Below, piece by piece: positions 25,527-34,727 of a DNA stretch of 64,000 nt (the first letter of the stretch is position 1; every line of letters begins with the position of its first letter). Source of the stretch: G965220305 sp965220305. GTDB lineage: Bacteria; Chloroflexota; Dehalococcoidia; Lucifugimonadales; UBA3495. Both the position numbers and the translations under genes were made by a program. Under the pieces are notes generated by a model. It had not been told where the DNA came from. It was given only the letters and a program-made list of their open reading frames with translations, and made no database searches. The DNA is taken from assembly GCA_965220305.1 (NCBI GenBank), contig OZ244817.1, forward strand, positions 2,170,001 to 2,234,000, read 5' to 3'.

Positions 25527-26891
25527 ATGGCCCTTCCCCTGGTTAGCCCCACCGAATTTGTACCAGCCCAGGAGCTGTCTTTGAACGTTTCGGCGTTAAT
25601 CCACCGCCGGCCCCGGCCCTTCTACGGCTGGTGGATGGTTGCCTTGGGAGGGTTCCTCACCTCCATTAATAAGACAGCGGTCAACAAGGGCTTCCCCGTA
25701 TTCCTCCTGCCGGTGGAAGAATACTTCGGTATCAACCGCGCCACCGTCTCCCTCATCTTCTCCCTGGCCCGGGCTGAAACGGGCCCCACCGGTCCCGTTG
25801 CCGGCTGGCTGGTTGACCGCTTCGGCCCCCGGGCCAGCCTGTTCCTGGGAGCAACCATGGCCGGCGGCGGCTTCCTGGCGCTGGCGCAGATACACGCCTT
25901 CTGGGCCTTCGCCCTAATCTACATGGGCGTGGTGACCATCGGCAGCAACATCGGCTTCTCCTATTCCATGGCGGCCCTGATTAACAACTGGTTCTTCCGT
26001 CGCAAGGCCCTGGCCATGTCCGCCTTTCAGGCCATCGACTCCCTGTTGCCAGCCCTGCTGGTGGGGGTGGTGGCAATAATCATCGCCGTGTGGGGACTTC
26101 CCAACACCTTCAACCTCATGGGCGTAATACTGCTGGCTGCCATCCTGCCCCTGGCCTTCCTGATAAAGGACACCCCGGAAAGCATGGGACTGACCATGGA
26201 CGGCGATCCCCCCGGAAGGCCGGCGGGGTCGGCTGCCGCCGGGGGGTCGGCCCGGCAGTGGACAGCGCCGGCGGACTACAGCGTCCGGCGGGCCATGGGA
26301 CATCCATCCTTCTGGATATTGGTGGTGGGCACGGCCCTGCGTCTTACCGCCAAGGCGGCGGTGATACTGCACATTATCCCCATAATGGTGAGCAAGGGAG
26401 TGGACCAACCCACGGCGGCTTTCGTCTTCTCTCTGTTGCTGTTTGTGACGGTGCCCCTGTTCCTGATAATCGGCTGGCTGGCCGACCGGTACCCCAAGAA
26501 CCTGGTGCTGACGGTGGCGTCAGTGGCCGGGACCCTGTCCTTCTGCCTATTGGCGTTGCCCATCCAGTCCCCGTGGATAGTCATCGGCTTCGTGTTCCTC
26601 TTCGCCATCGCCGAGGCCAGCGCGCCGACCAACTGGGCCGTGGTGGGGGAATACTACGGCAGGAGGACCTTCAGCCAACTGCGGGGCTACATCCAGTTCG
26701 CCAACTTCCCCGGGGTGCTGATGGCCCCGGTGTTCGTGGGCTGGTGGTACGATGTCCACCAGAACTACGCGCTACCCCTATGGATTTTCGCCGCCGTCTT
26801 TGCCCTGGGCGCACTGACCTTCGCGGTGATGCGCAACCCCCAGTCCCGCCAGGGAGAGGCCGAGCCCGCCCTGGAGTCGGAGCAGGTCTAG
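25527..26891 (+). CDS. MFS transporter, oxalate/formate antiporter-like
   Basis: The 454-residue protein has twelve predicted helices. It begins YGWWMVALGGFLTSINKTAVNKG, the pattern of the monocarboxylate/oxalate-formate branch, and has AGWLVDRFGPRASLFLG in loop 2-3 (MFS signature D-R-x-G-x-R). GWLADRYPKN marks the second half. A hydrophilic loop at about 225-250 is Gly/Ala-rich. It likely carries an organic anion across the inner membrane. The start is uncertain: ATG 25527 gives a hydrophilic leader, while TTG 25581 has CAGGAG upstream and starts nearer helix 1. Confidence 0.88.
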   Translation: MALPLVSPTEFVPAQELSLNVSALIHRRPRPFYGWWMVALGGFLTSINKTAVNKGFPVFLLPVEEYFGINRATVSLIFSLARAETGPTGPVAGWLVDRFGPRASLFLGATMAGGGFLALAQIHAFWAFALIYMGVVTIGSNIGFSYSMAALINNWFFRRKALAMSAFQAIDSLLPALLVGVVAIIIAVWGLPNTFNLMGVILLAAILPLAFLIKDTPESMGLTMDGDPPGRPAGSAAAGGSARQWTAPADYSVRRAMGHPSFWILVVGTALRLTAKAAVILHIIPIMVSKGVDQPTAAFVFSLLLFVTVPLFLIIGWLADRYPKNLVLTVASVAGTLSFCLLALPIQSPWIVIGFVFLFAIAEASAPTNWAVVGEYYGRRTFSQLRGYIQFANFPGVLMAPVFVGWWYDVHQNYALPLWIFAAVFALGALTFAVMRNPQSRQGEAEPALESEQV

Positions 26892-27236
26892 GGACTCTTC
26901 CTTCTTTGGGCGGTGGTCCGATAAGCTCACCATGAGCGGGTGGGAGAGGCCCACTCCCCCAACAGCGCCAGGGCCCCGCACGCCGAGGCCCCCATGAGCA
27001 GCCACACCTCCTGTCACCCTGAGCGAAGCGAAGGGTCTAAAATGGCGGCCACTGAGCCTTCCCGGGTAATCCGCATTGCCCCTGCCCATAAGTTGGAAGG
27101 GCTGCTTGGCCCCTTGGAGTTTTGGCGGCGAGGCATATTAGATTCTTCGCCTACGGCTCAGAAGGACAGGGTGGGGCAAAGGCCCTGAAGGACAGGGTTG
27201 TTGCAGCTCCCCAGAATGACCGCCCCGGGGCCAGCC
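26892..27236. repeat. Cluster of intergenic palindromes (families C and A)
   Basis: A family C copy (CGATAAGCTCACCATGAGCGGG) lies at 26912-26940. A divergent family A element spans 27011-27171, with TGTCACCCTGAGCGAAGCG on the left and GATTCTTCGCCTACGGCTCA on the right. I see no gene here. Confidence 0.7.
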
Positions 27237-27998
27237 CTAACCCAGGTCTATCCTCGACTGGGCGGAGCCCAACCCCTCCAGCGCCAGGCCGTACCCCAAT
27301 AGGTCGTGCATCTGCCGCTTCAGGTTCTGGGTCAACAGCACCCGGCTGTAGCGCAGCACCAACGGCGATTGTTGGATAAGCTGCTCCGCCAGTTCCCACG
27401 CCCGGTCCATCAACCCATCCCGGGGCAGCACCTCGTTGACCACCCCCAGATCTAGGGCCTGCTGCGCCGAAAGGGACTGCCCGGTCAGTAGAAAGTACCG
27501 GCCCCGGTTTATTCCCAGCAGCAGGGGGTAGATGATGTGCATCCCGTCTCCGGGAATTAGCCCGTTGACAAAGTGGCCCGAGTCCTGGAACTCCACCTCC
27601 TCGGCGGCCAGCACGATGTCGCACAGCAGGGGCAACTCCGAGTGCCGCAGGGCCGGCCCGTTGATAGCGCTAATCATCGGCACCTCAATGTCCAGCAGGT
27701 TCGTCAGCAGGCGTTTCCCCTCCCAGTAGGTGGAGTCCCACTCGGCGGGAGTCCGCCGGGGCCGGGAGTCGGGGGTGCCCCGGGGGCCGGTGAACCCATC
27801 GCCCACGCCGGTCATAATCACCACCCGGTTTTCCGGGTCGCTGCCGATGTCGTTGAATACCTGGGGCAACTCGCTGTGGGGCCCCGATCCCCATTGCAGG
27901 GTGCCGCCGTTGGAATGCAGGGTTAGCAGGAGAATACCGTCCCGCCGCTCCATGCGGGCATGTTCGTACTTATTGACGTACTGCTCCAGGGTTGCCAT
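27237..27998 (-). CDS. Crotonase-fold hydrolase resembling 6-oxocamphor hydrolase
   Basis: The 253-residue protein belongs to the enoyl-CoA hydratase/isomerase superfamily. The segment GPALRHSELPLLCDIVLAAE, then FQDSGHFVNG, then IPGDGMH resembles 6-oxocamphor hydrolase more than a hydratase. The catalytic residues described for the Rhodococcus enzyme (His122, His145, Asp154, Glu244) have counterparts His119, His142, Asp151 and Glu241 at identical spacing. That enzyme cleaves a cyclic beta-diketone by a retro-Claisen reaction without CoA. A related C-C hydrolase role in terpenoid or alicyclic degradation is therefore plausible. ATG 27998 has GGAGGAGG upstream. The earlier in-frame start is not supported. 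Confidence 0.8.
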   Translation of the reverse strand: MATLEQYVNKYEHARMERRDGILLLTLHSNGGTLQWGSGPHSELPQVFNDIGSDPENRVVIMTGVGDGFTGPRGTPDSRPRRTPAEWDSTYWEGKRLLTNLLDIEVPMISAINGPALRHSELPLLCDIVLAAEEVEFQDSGHFVNGLIPGDGMHIIYPLLLGINRGRYFLLTGQSLSAQQALDLGVVNEVLPRDGLMDRAWELAEQLIQQSPLVLRYSRVLLTQNLKRQMHDLLGYGLALEGLGSAQSRIDLG

Positions 27999-28236
27999 GC
28001 TTGTACCTCCTCCCGATTTGATGACTAGGGAACGGTATCCTACCGGCAGGGGCTTTTCAAGCGACGCACACCCTGACCGCAATCCGCAGTATCGGAATTG
28101 GCGCAATTGGAAGACCGGCATAGTGCGGATATAATAGCTGTAGGCAACTGTGGCAGGAGCAGCGCAATGAGCAAAGCGGACAAGCCGGGGCAGAAGCGAT
28201 CATAGGCTTATAGACACCATCGGGAGAGTGATTGGC

Positions 28237-28455
28237 ATGGCGATGGACGCAGAGCCGGCCCGCACGCTGGGCTACATTGAAGGGCGCATAACCGAACTGG
28301 CGGCGGCGGTGCAGGAATTGCGGCAAGGGTTGCAGGAGGTGAACCGCCGGATTGACCTGGTCAACAGCCGGATTGACCGGCTGTTTCTGGCTATCCTGGG
28401 CATCGGCGGCGCCATACTCGCGGCCCTCATTGTCCTGATAATCCGGGGCCTGTAG
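28237..28455 (+). CDS. Small coiled-coil membrane protein
   Basis: The 72-residue protein has a helical coil (LAAAVQELRQGLQEVNRRI) with a VNRRID/VNSRID repeat. A C-terminal membrane helix, FLAILGIGGAILAALIVLII, follows. The same EVNRR..IDRLF.A.L.IGGALLA pattern occurs in the truncated gene at 63721, so this is a local family. No function is known to me. GTG 28228 is too close to the GGGAG site, so ATG 28237 is preferred. Confidence 0.6.
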   Translation: MAMDAEPARTLGYIEGRITELAAAVQELRQGLQEVNRRIDLVNSRIDRLFLAILGIGGAILAALIVLIIRGL

Positions 28456-28533
28456 GCCCCATGGAGCCGAACTTCCGCCCTACCACGGGAAGCCCCCCAA
28501 TATCATTGAAACTGCTCGAAAAGAGGGAACACC

Positions 28534-30075
28534 ATGCCATCTTCGCTTATTAGGGGCCGCTACGTGGTGGCCCGGGCAGCAACCGGGACCGACTCCAGCC
28601 AGGTCATTTCCGACGGAGCCGTCTTCCAGCGGGACGGCGTCATCGAGGACGTGGGCCCCTACCAGACCCTCAAAGCCCGCCACCAGGCCGACGCTGAACT
28701 GGGAGGCCGTAACTATATCGTCATTCCCGGCATGGTCAACAGCCACCACCACGGTCGGGGCGTCACCACCCTGCAGATGGGCGCCTGCGACGATTGCCTA
28801 GAGACCTGGATACTCTCCGGGTGGGGCCGCCGTCCCTACGACCAATACCTGATGACCCTGTACACCGCGTTGCAGATGGTACGGTCGGGCACCACCACCC
28901 TGATGTACAACCACACCCAGACCCCGGTGACGGGCCTGGACGATGATGTAGCCCAGGTTCTGCGGGCCTTTGAGGACGCCGGAATGCGGGTGGCCTTCTC
29001 CATTTACCTGCGTAACCAGAACCGGGTAGTCTACGGCCCAGACCGGGACTTCCTGGCCGGGCTTCCCGCCGACCTGGCCGACGGCCTGCGCCGCTACCTG
29101 TCCGCCTCCAGCATGTCCGACGCCGACTATTTCGCCACCTTTGAGCGGGTCCACCGCAATTACGATGCCGGCCCGGAGGGTCGCGTGAGGGTCCTGCTTA
29201 GCCCGGCCAACGTCCACTGGAACACCGACGATTTCTTCCGGCAGACCAAGGAGTACGCCCAACGCTACAATACCGGCATTCACATGCACCTGATGGAGAG
29301 CGCCTACCAAAAGGAGTACGGAATCAGGACCTGGGGCAAGACTCCTCTAGCCCACCTCCACGACCTGGACTTCCTGGGGCCGGAGGTGTCCTTCGCCCAC
29401 GCCGTTTGGCTCTCCGACGGGGACATCGACCTGCTGGCCCAAACGGGCGCAACCGTGTGCCACAACGCCAGCTCCAACCTGCGCCTGAAGAACGGCGTCG
29501 CCCCGGTGAACAGCCTGCTGGCCCGGGGGGTCAACGTGGCAATGGGCACCGACAGCACCGCCATCAACGACGATGACGACATGCTCCAGGAGATGCGGCT
29601 GGTCAAGAACCTGCACCGGGAGCCCGGCCTGGACGCGCCGGCCATCACCAGCCACCAGACCCTGGGCCTGGCTACGGCCAACGCCGCCAAGCCCACCTTC
29701 TTCCAGCAGCAGATTGGCGCACTGGAAGTGGGGCGGCGGGCCGACCTGGTGCTGCTGGACCTGACCGCCATCGAGGAGCCCTACCTGGACCCGGACATCT
29801 CGCCGGTGGACGCCCTGGTGTACCGTGCCAAGACCCGGGACGTGGACACGGTGATGATTGACGGGGTGGTGGTCCTTCAGGGGGGCCAGTTCACCGGCGT
29901 AAACGAGGCGGAGGTAACCCGGGAACTGCGGGAGCAGTTGTCCCGTCCCCTGGAGCCGGGTGTGGTGGAGACTCGCCAAATGGTGCAGCGGCTCATGCCC
30001 TACGTCCACCAGTTCTACGGAGACTGGCAGGCGGTGGGCGGCAGTCCCCACTACCGTTACAACAGCCGAGGTTGA
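28534..30075 (+). CDS. Amidohydrolase-family deaminase-like enzyme
   Basis: The 513-residue protein is of the metal-dependent amidohydrolase superfamily (MtaD/cytosine deaminase branch). It has MVNSHHHGRG (residues 68-76, metal-binding His pair), HMHLMES with a third His, VSFAHAVWLSD with a fourth, and GTDSTAINDDDDM with the catalytic Asp. A C-terminal composite sheet domain carries RADLVLLDL. It probably deaminates or dechlorinates an aromatic or purine-like substrate. The substrate is unknown. AAGAGGG precedes the ATG. Confidence 0.88.
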   Translation: MPSSLIRGRYVVARAATGTDSSQVISDGAVFQRDGVIEDVGPYQTLKARHQADAELGGRNYIVIPGMVNSHHHGRGVTTLQMGACDDCLETWILSGWGRRPYDQYLMTLYTALQMVRSGTTTLMYNHTQTPVTGLDDDVAQVLRAFEDAGMRVAFSIYLRNQNRVVYGPDRDFLAGLPADLADGLRRYLSASSMSDADYFATFERVHRNYDAGPEGRVRVLLSPANVHWNTDDFFRQTKEYAQRYNTGIHMHLMESAYQKEYGIRTWGKTPLAHLHDLDFLGPEVSFAHAVWLSDGDIDLLAQTGATVCHNASSNLRLKNGVAPVNSLLARGVNVAMGTDSTAINDDDDMLQEMRLVKNLHREPGLDAPAITSHQTLGLATANAAKPTFFQQQIGALEVGRRADLVLLDLTAIEEPYLDPDISPVDALVYRAKTRDVDTVMIDGVVVLQGGQFTGVNEAEVTRELREQLSRPLEPGVVETRQMVQRLMPYVHQFYGDWQAVGGSPHYRYNSRG

Positions 30076-30175
30076 GGGGGCCTGAGCCCTCACCCCAGCC
30101 CTCTCCCAGAGAAAGAGGGGGCAACATTACTGCGGCCCGGAACAGCCCCTAGCCAGTCCATTCGCCGGGAGTTAT

Positions 30176-31159
30176 ATGACCGAGCCAGATATAAACGCCC
30201 TGTACACTCAACCCTCGGAGGAACCCTGGCCCGACGTGCGGGCAACCCCCCGCAGCTTTTTCAAGGCACCCCTGTGCTCCGACCTGGACGAGCTTTCCGC
30301 CGACGTGGCCTTCATCGGTATGCCCTTCGATCAGGGCACCCTGGGACGGCCCGGCGCTCGCTACGGCCCCGACGCCATCCGCGACGCCCCCCGTACCTAC
30401 TCCTATTCCGACCCTTTCGGCAGGCAGGGCGAGGCCGAGGGTTTCTTCGACATCGACGCCGGGGATGAGCTGCTGCGGGGCGTTACCATGGCCGACTGCG
30501 GCAACATCACCACCCTGCCTTCGGACGTGCTGTTGAATTTCGCCAAGCTCACCCGCACCGTGGAGCGGGCGGCGGCGGCGGGGGCCTTCCCGGTGGTGGT
30601 GGGCGGCGATCATGCCATCACCTACCCGGTGGTGCGGGCGTTGAGCAAGTTCGCTCCCCTGAACATCGTCCACTTCGACGCCCACCTGGACTACACCCAC
30701 GACTACCAGGGGGTGCTGCTGAGCCACGGCAGCCCCATCCGCCGCTGCCGGGAATTGCCCTTCGTCAACCACATAACCTCGGTGGGCATCCGCACCGCCC
30801 GCCGCAAGCCCTACGAGGACTCCCAGCGGGACGGCAGCCTGATAATTACCACCAACCAGTTCCACCAACTGGGCCCCCAGGGGGTGGTGGACCGGATACC
30901 CCGGGGTGAAAACCTGTACATCACCTTCGACATCGACGTTATGGACCCCAGCCAGGCCCCGGGCACCGGCACCCCGGAGGTGGGCGGGCTGCTGTACCAG
31001 GAGGCGCGGGAGTGTCTCACGGCCCTGGTGGAGAAGTGCAACCTGGTGGCCTTCGACCTGGTGGAGGTGGCCCCTCCCTACGACTCTTCGGAACTGACGG
31101 TGCAACTGGGCGCGCGGCTGATTATAGACACGCTGGTGGCCCGGTTCCCCTCCCGGTGA
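30176..31159 (+). CDS. Agmatinase/arginase-family ureohydrolase
   Basis: The 327-residue protein shows the ureohydrolase metal motifs: GGDHAITYP, FDAHLDYTHD, and FDIDVMDPSQAPGTGTPE. The usual second motif DAHxDT is DAHLDY here, keeping both metal ligands. GMPFDQGTLGRPGARYGPDAIR at the N-terminus is typical of agmatinases. It should hydrolyse agmatine or a similar guanidino compound to urea. It may be coupled with the amidohydrolase 100 bp upstream in nitrogen scavenging (inference). GGGAG lies five bases before the ATG. Confidence 0.9.
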   Translation: MTEPDINALYTQPSEEPWPDVRATPRSFFKAPLCSDLDELSADVAFIGMPFDQGTLGRPGARYGPDAIRDAPRTYSYSDPFGRQGEAEGFFDIDAGDELLRGVTMADCGNITTLPSDVLLNFAKLTRTVERAAAAGAFPVVVGGDHAITYPVVRALSKFAPLNIVHFDAHLDYTHDYQGVLLSHGSPIRRCRELPFVNHITSVGIRTARRKPYEDSQRDGSLIITTNQFHQLGPQGVVDRIPRGENLYITFDIDVMDPSQAPGTGTPEVGGLLYQEARECLTALVEKCNLVAFDLVEVAPPYDSSELTVQLGARLIIDTLVARFPSR

Positions 31160-31189
31160 AGGGGCCAGTCCCCGCCCCCGCCTCGCCCC

Positions 31190-31408
31190 CGTCATTCCCG
31201 CGAAAGAACGTCACCCTCGCGAAAGCGGGGGCGGGAATCCAGAGGAGGCAGAGCCTTTTCATTCTCGTCTCACCTGGTCATCCCGTACTTTTCTGTCATT
31301 CTGAGCAGAGCGAAGAATCTAAAGTTCTTGCCCACATCGCTTTTCTTCGGTACTCGGACGAGGTCCCGGATGAAGGATTTCAGATTCTTCGCTTCGCTCA
31401 GAATGACA
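31190..31408. repeat. Composite family B palindrome and family A element
   Basis: A nested family B copy (31190-31243) has a second palindrome inserted in its middle. A full family A element (31294-31408) follows, with TGTCATTCTGAGC and GCTCAGAATGACA ends. The 31160-31515 gap carries no gene. Confidence 0.8.
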
Positions 31409-31515
31409 TTTGCTGAAAATGAAAAGGCCCTGCCAGAGGAGGCCCCGGTGTAGCGCCCCCACCCCCGTGGGAGTAGTATTAGTAGTCAATTCGCAAACCC
31501 CAGCGGAGGCAGGTC

Positions 31516-32529
31516 ATGGAAGTCGGCTATCAGGTGGGCCAGGTGGTGCTGCGGGGAACGGTGGACCTACAACAGCAGTGGCAGGACCAACTTGAGCAGT
31601 TCCGGGTGTCCCGCGACGCCGGGTTTGACATTTACTGCTGGGCGCATCACTACCTCATAGACCCCTTTCAGCACTTCCAGGCCCTGCCGGTGCTGGCCCG
31701 CCTGGCCGCCGAGCCCGGCGATATGAAGCTGGCGACTTCGGTGCTGCTGCTGCCCCTGCTCAACCCGGTGGACGTGGCCGAGCAGGTGGCTACCATCGAC
31801 CACATCTGCCAGGGGCGGCTGATCCTGGGTCTGGGCCTGGGCTACCGTCCCGAAGAGTGCGAGGCCTTCGGCACCCGCATGTCCCAGCGGGGCGCCCGCT
31901 GCTCCGAGGCCCTGGAGTTGATGATTCGGCTGTGGACCGAGGAGGAGGTTGACCACCACGGGCGCTTCTTCCACGTCAGCAACGCCCGCCCCACGGCCCG
32001 TCCCTACCAGAAGCCCTATCCCAAGCTGTGGCTGGCCGCCATGAGCGATCCGGCGGTGCGACGGGTGGGTCGGGAAGGCCACACCCTGTTTGTCGGCCCG
32101 GCCCAGCCCTTGGAGACCATCCGCCGCCAGGTGGAGTTGTACCACGAAACCCTGGACCAGCACGGCCATCCTGTCCCCGACGACATGGTGGTGGTGCGGG
32201 AGTTCTTCTGCGCCAACACCCGGGACGAAGCGCTGGAACAGGCACGGCGGGGCTTCGAGACCAAGTACCGGGTGTACGAGCAGCACGGGTTCCAGGGCAC
32301 CGACGCCGAGTTGACCCGCAAAGTCACCGGCGACCTGGAAACCCTGATGGAGGACACCTTCATCGTGGGCAGTCCCCAAGAGTGCGTGGAGCAGATAGCC
32401 CAATACCGGGAGTTGGGCTTTACCCAGATGTCGCTGCGCATCTTCTACCCGGAGATGTCGCAACGGGAGGTGCTGGACCACACCGAGCTGGTGGGACGGG
32501 AAGTGCTGCCGTCGGTGCATGAGTTGTAG
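31516..32529 (+). CDS. LLM-class flavin-dependent oxidoreductase (luciferase-like), copy 1
   Basis: The 337-residue TIM-barrel protein follows the bacterial luciferase/F420-dependent reductase pattern. It opens with a strand and DIYCWAHHYLID, then has KLATSVLLLPLLNPVDVAEQVATID and GRLILGLGLGYRPEECEAFG, then a late FIVGSPQECVEQI. It binds FMN or F420 and oxidises an organic substrate with O2 or by hydride transfer. Expansion of this family is a hallmark of SAR202-type genomes. It lies directly upstream of a second member, and the two may act in one pathway. GGAGGCAG precedes the ATG. Confidence 0.88.
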   Translation: MEVGYQVGQVVLRGTVDLQQQWQDQLEQFRVSRDAGFDIYCWAHHYLIDPFQHFQALPVLARLAAEPGDMKLATSVLLLPLLNPVDVAEQVATIDHICQGRLILGLGLGYRPEECEAFGTRMSQRGARCSEALELMIRLWTEEEVDHHGRFFHVSNARPTARPYQKPYPKLWLAAMSDPAVRRVGREGHTLFVGPAQPLETIRRQVELYHETLDQHGHPVPDDMVVVREFFCANTRDEALEQARRGFETKYRVYEQHGFQGTDAELTRKVTGDLETLMEDTFIVGSPQECVEQIAQYRELGFTQMSLRIFYPEMSQREVLDHTELVGREVLPSVHEL

Positions 32530-32532
32530 CCC

Positions 32533-32563
32533 TCCCCCGCTCATGGTGAGCTTGTCGAACCAC
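32533..32563. repeat. Family C palindrome
   Basis: CCGCTCATGGTGAGCTTGTC followed by GAACCAC lies between the two LLM genes. Relatives are at 26912, 37092-37172, 50450-50525, 58897 and 60469. Confidence 0.75.
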
Positions 32564-32639
32564 GCCCGTTCCTGGATTCCGGTCTGCGCCAGGAGTGCTA
32601 TACTTAGCCCCAAATAACATCCTTGGCGGGGGGATAACC

Positions 32640-33797
32640 ATGAACGACCAGGTGGAAGTCTATTTCCATTCCCAGCAGCCCTACACCCACGTCACCAATG
32701 AGGAACTCTCCAAGTACGACACCGGGCGGCTGGCCTTTCCCAACACCTTCTTCGACCCCCAGAAGGCCCATACGCTCTACAACCAGTACCACGAGCAGTA
32801 CGCCCTGGCCGACGAGGCGGGTCTGGACGGGATTATGACCAACGAGCACCACTCCGCCTACTGGAACATGAAGCCCTCGGCCAACCTGGACGCCGCGGTC
32901 ATCAGCAAAGTGACCAAGCGGGCCAAAATAGCCATCCTGGGCAACATCATACCCATCAACGACCCGGTGCGAATGGCCGAAGAGCTGGCAATGCTGGACT
33001 GCTACTCCGGGGGCCGGCTGGTTTCCGGTTTCGTGCGGGGCGGCGCGGTGGAAACCCTCCAGGCGGGCATCGACCCCACGGAAAATCGGGACCGGTTCGA
33101 GGAGGCCCACGACCTCATCATCAAGTGCTGGACCACTCCCGGCCCCTTCCGCCACGAGGGCAAGTATTACCACTACCGCACGGTCAACCCCTGGGTGCTG
33201 CCCGTCCAGAAGCCGCACCCGCCGGTATGGTTCCCCGGCGGCAGCAGCCCGGAGAGCGTGCAATGGGCGGCCCAGCGGCAGTACGTCTACGTGAACCTGG
33301 GCGCGCTGATGGACCTGACCCAGGAGCTGAAGCGCATCTACATCGACACCGCCCAGGAGGCGGGGTTCAAGCCCGGGCCGGAGCACTTCGGCTACCAGCT
33401 ACGGGCGGTGGTGGCCGACACCGACGAGAAGGCCCAGGAGGTGGGTAAGGGCTTCCTATGGAACGCCGACCACCGGATGCGCGGACCCCGGGAGCACAAC
33501 GATCCTCCCGGCTACCAGTCGCGCGTGGCCAGCGCCCTGAGTATGCGGCGGGCCGGCGGCCCCGGTCAGCGGATGGGCTACCAGGACCTACAGGATGTCA
33601 ACGCCATCGTCGTGGGCAGCCCGGACACGGTAATCAAGCAGCTGTCCGCCACGGTGGAGCAACTTAGCCCCGGCTACCTAATCCTGATTGGCAGCGACGG
33701 CAACATTCCCCATAAAGACGTGATGCGCTCCCTGGAGCTGTTGGGCCAAGAGGTGGTGCCCGCTCTGCACGAGATTAAGCTGCAACCCTACGAGTAG
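32640..33797 (+). CDS. LLM-class flavin-dependent oxidoreductase, copy 2
   Basis: The 385-residue protein has the same TIM-barrel plan as the gene 110 bp upstream. It has a FHSQQPYTHV start, DGIMTNEHHSAYWNM (the E-H-H motif common in alkanal-monooxygenase-like members), AILGNIIPINDPVRMAEELAMLD and GRLVSGFVRGGAVE. It diverges enough to have a different substrate. ATG 32640 has a GGGGGGATA upstream. It probably works on hydrophobic or one-carbon-branched compounds, but that is inference. Confidence 0.88.
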   Translation: MNDQVEVYFHSQQPYTHVTNEELSKYDTGRLAFPNTFFDPQKAHTLYNQYHEQYALADEAGLDGIMTNEHHSAYWNMKPSANLDAAVISKVTKRAKIAILGNIIPINDPVRMAEELAMLDCYSGGRLVSGFVRGGAVETLQAGIDPTENRDRFEEAHDLIIKCWTTPGPFRHEGKYYHYRTVNPWVLPVQKPHPPVWFPGGSSPESVQWAAQRQYVYVNLGALMDLTQELKRIYIDTAQEAGFKPGPEHFGYQLRAVVADTDEKAQEVGKGFLWNADHRMRGPREHNDPPGYQSRVASALSMRRAGGPGQRMGYQDLQDVNAIVVGSPDTVIKQLSATVEQLSPGYLILIGSDGNIPHKDVMRSLELLGQEVVPALHEIKLQPYE

Positions 33798-33827
33798 TAG
33801 CAGGCCCCGGGGGGCCCTCCAGGGGAA

Positions 33828-34727
33828 TCAACCTTGCGATGGACGCTTCAACAATTGGTCGCCGCAACTGGTGCAGAAAGTGGCATCGGGCCGATTAGGC
33901 TCCCGGCAATGACTACAAATCAAAACCTGGTGTACCGAGGACATTAGCGCGCCGCAGGAAATGCAGAATCTATGGAGCAGGACTACCCCTGCGCCGCATT
34001 GCGGGCAAGCGACGCGGGGGTAGTTCCGCCTGTATCGGAAGGGGGACACTCGCTGCCCCCAGCGGAATGCTCTCATAGACCAGAAGGCTCCCAACGCCAG
34101 CGAAGCCAGGGGGAAGGCGAACACCGTAACGTTGAACAAGGCATGTACCGCAGCCGCCAAAGCCAGGGAACCGATTAACAGGAACTGTCGCTGGCCGCCG
34201 GAGTCGTAGTGTTGCCCCAGGGCGTATCCCCAAATGCTGCCGAAAGCGAGGTGGGCGACGGTACTCAATGGCGCCCGTACCACCATCACCGCTGGCCCAT
34301 AACTGAGCACGTACAAGAGGTTTTCCAGGGACGCAAACCCCAGGCTGGCCGCCGCTGCGTACACCAGGCCGTCCACCGGCTCGTCAAAGTACAGCGACCG
34401 GTAAGCCCCCAGGCGGACGGCGCCAAACTTGCAAAGCTCTTCTACCGGGCCGACAACCAGCAACATCGCCGCCGCTACGCTGAAAAGGTCTGGTGCCGAC
34501 TCCATTAGGTCATCCGCGAGAAATACCAATTCGAGGATTCCCGCCGGAATGGTGGCGACGCAACCCAGCAGGAAGGTTAGCGCGATTAGCCGGCGGGGTT
34601 CGGGCCGCAGCTTGTCCAGACGAAGGAAGAACCAGAGCCAGAACAGGCCCGGCGTGAAGGACACCAGTGTAAAGCCTACGAATGTCAGGGCTTCCGGCCC
34701 GTCCGCTGTATGACTACGGTGTCGCAC
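33828..34727 (-). CDS. PrsW-family intramembrane metalloprotease with C-terminal zinc ribbons
   Basis: The 299-residue protein has about seven membrane helices carrying the PrsW motifs. These are VGPVEELCKF with the metal-binding EE, DEPVDGLVYAAAASLGFASLEN, a His in AHLAFGSIWGYALG, and HALFN. Residues 240-290 add a double zinc ribbon (CPQC, CISC, CSHC, CTSC). PrsW proteases cleave anti-sigma factors. The ribbons, absent from B. subtilis PrsW, may dock substrates. The GTG start overlaps the upstream RDD gene by 43 bp, which implies coupling. Confidence 0.8.
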   Translation of the reverse strand: MRHRSHTADGPEALTFVGFTLVSFTPGLFWLWFFLRLDKLRPEPRRLIALTFLLGCVATIPAGILELVFLADDLMESAPDLFSVAAAMLLVVGPVEELCKFGAVRLGAYRSLYFDEPVDGLVYAAAASLGFASLENLLYVLSYGPAVMVVRAPLSTVAHLAFGSIWGYALGQHYDSGGQRQFLLIGSLALAAAVHALFNVTVFAFPLASLALGAFWSMRAFRWGQRVSPFRYRRNYPRVACPQCGAGVVLLHRFCISCGALMSSVHQVLICSHCREPNRPDATFCTSCGDQLLKRPSQG

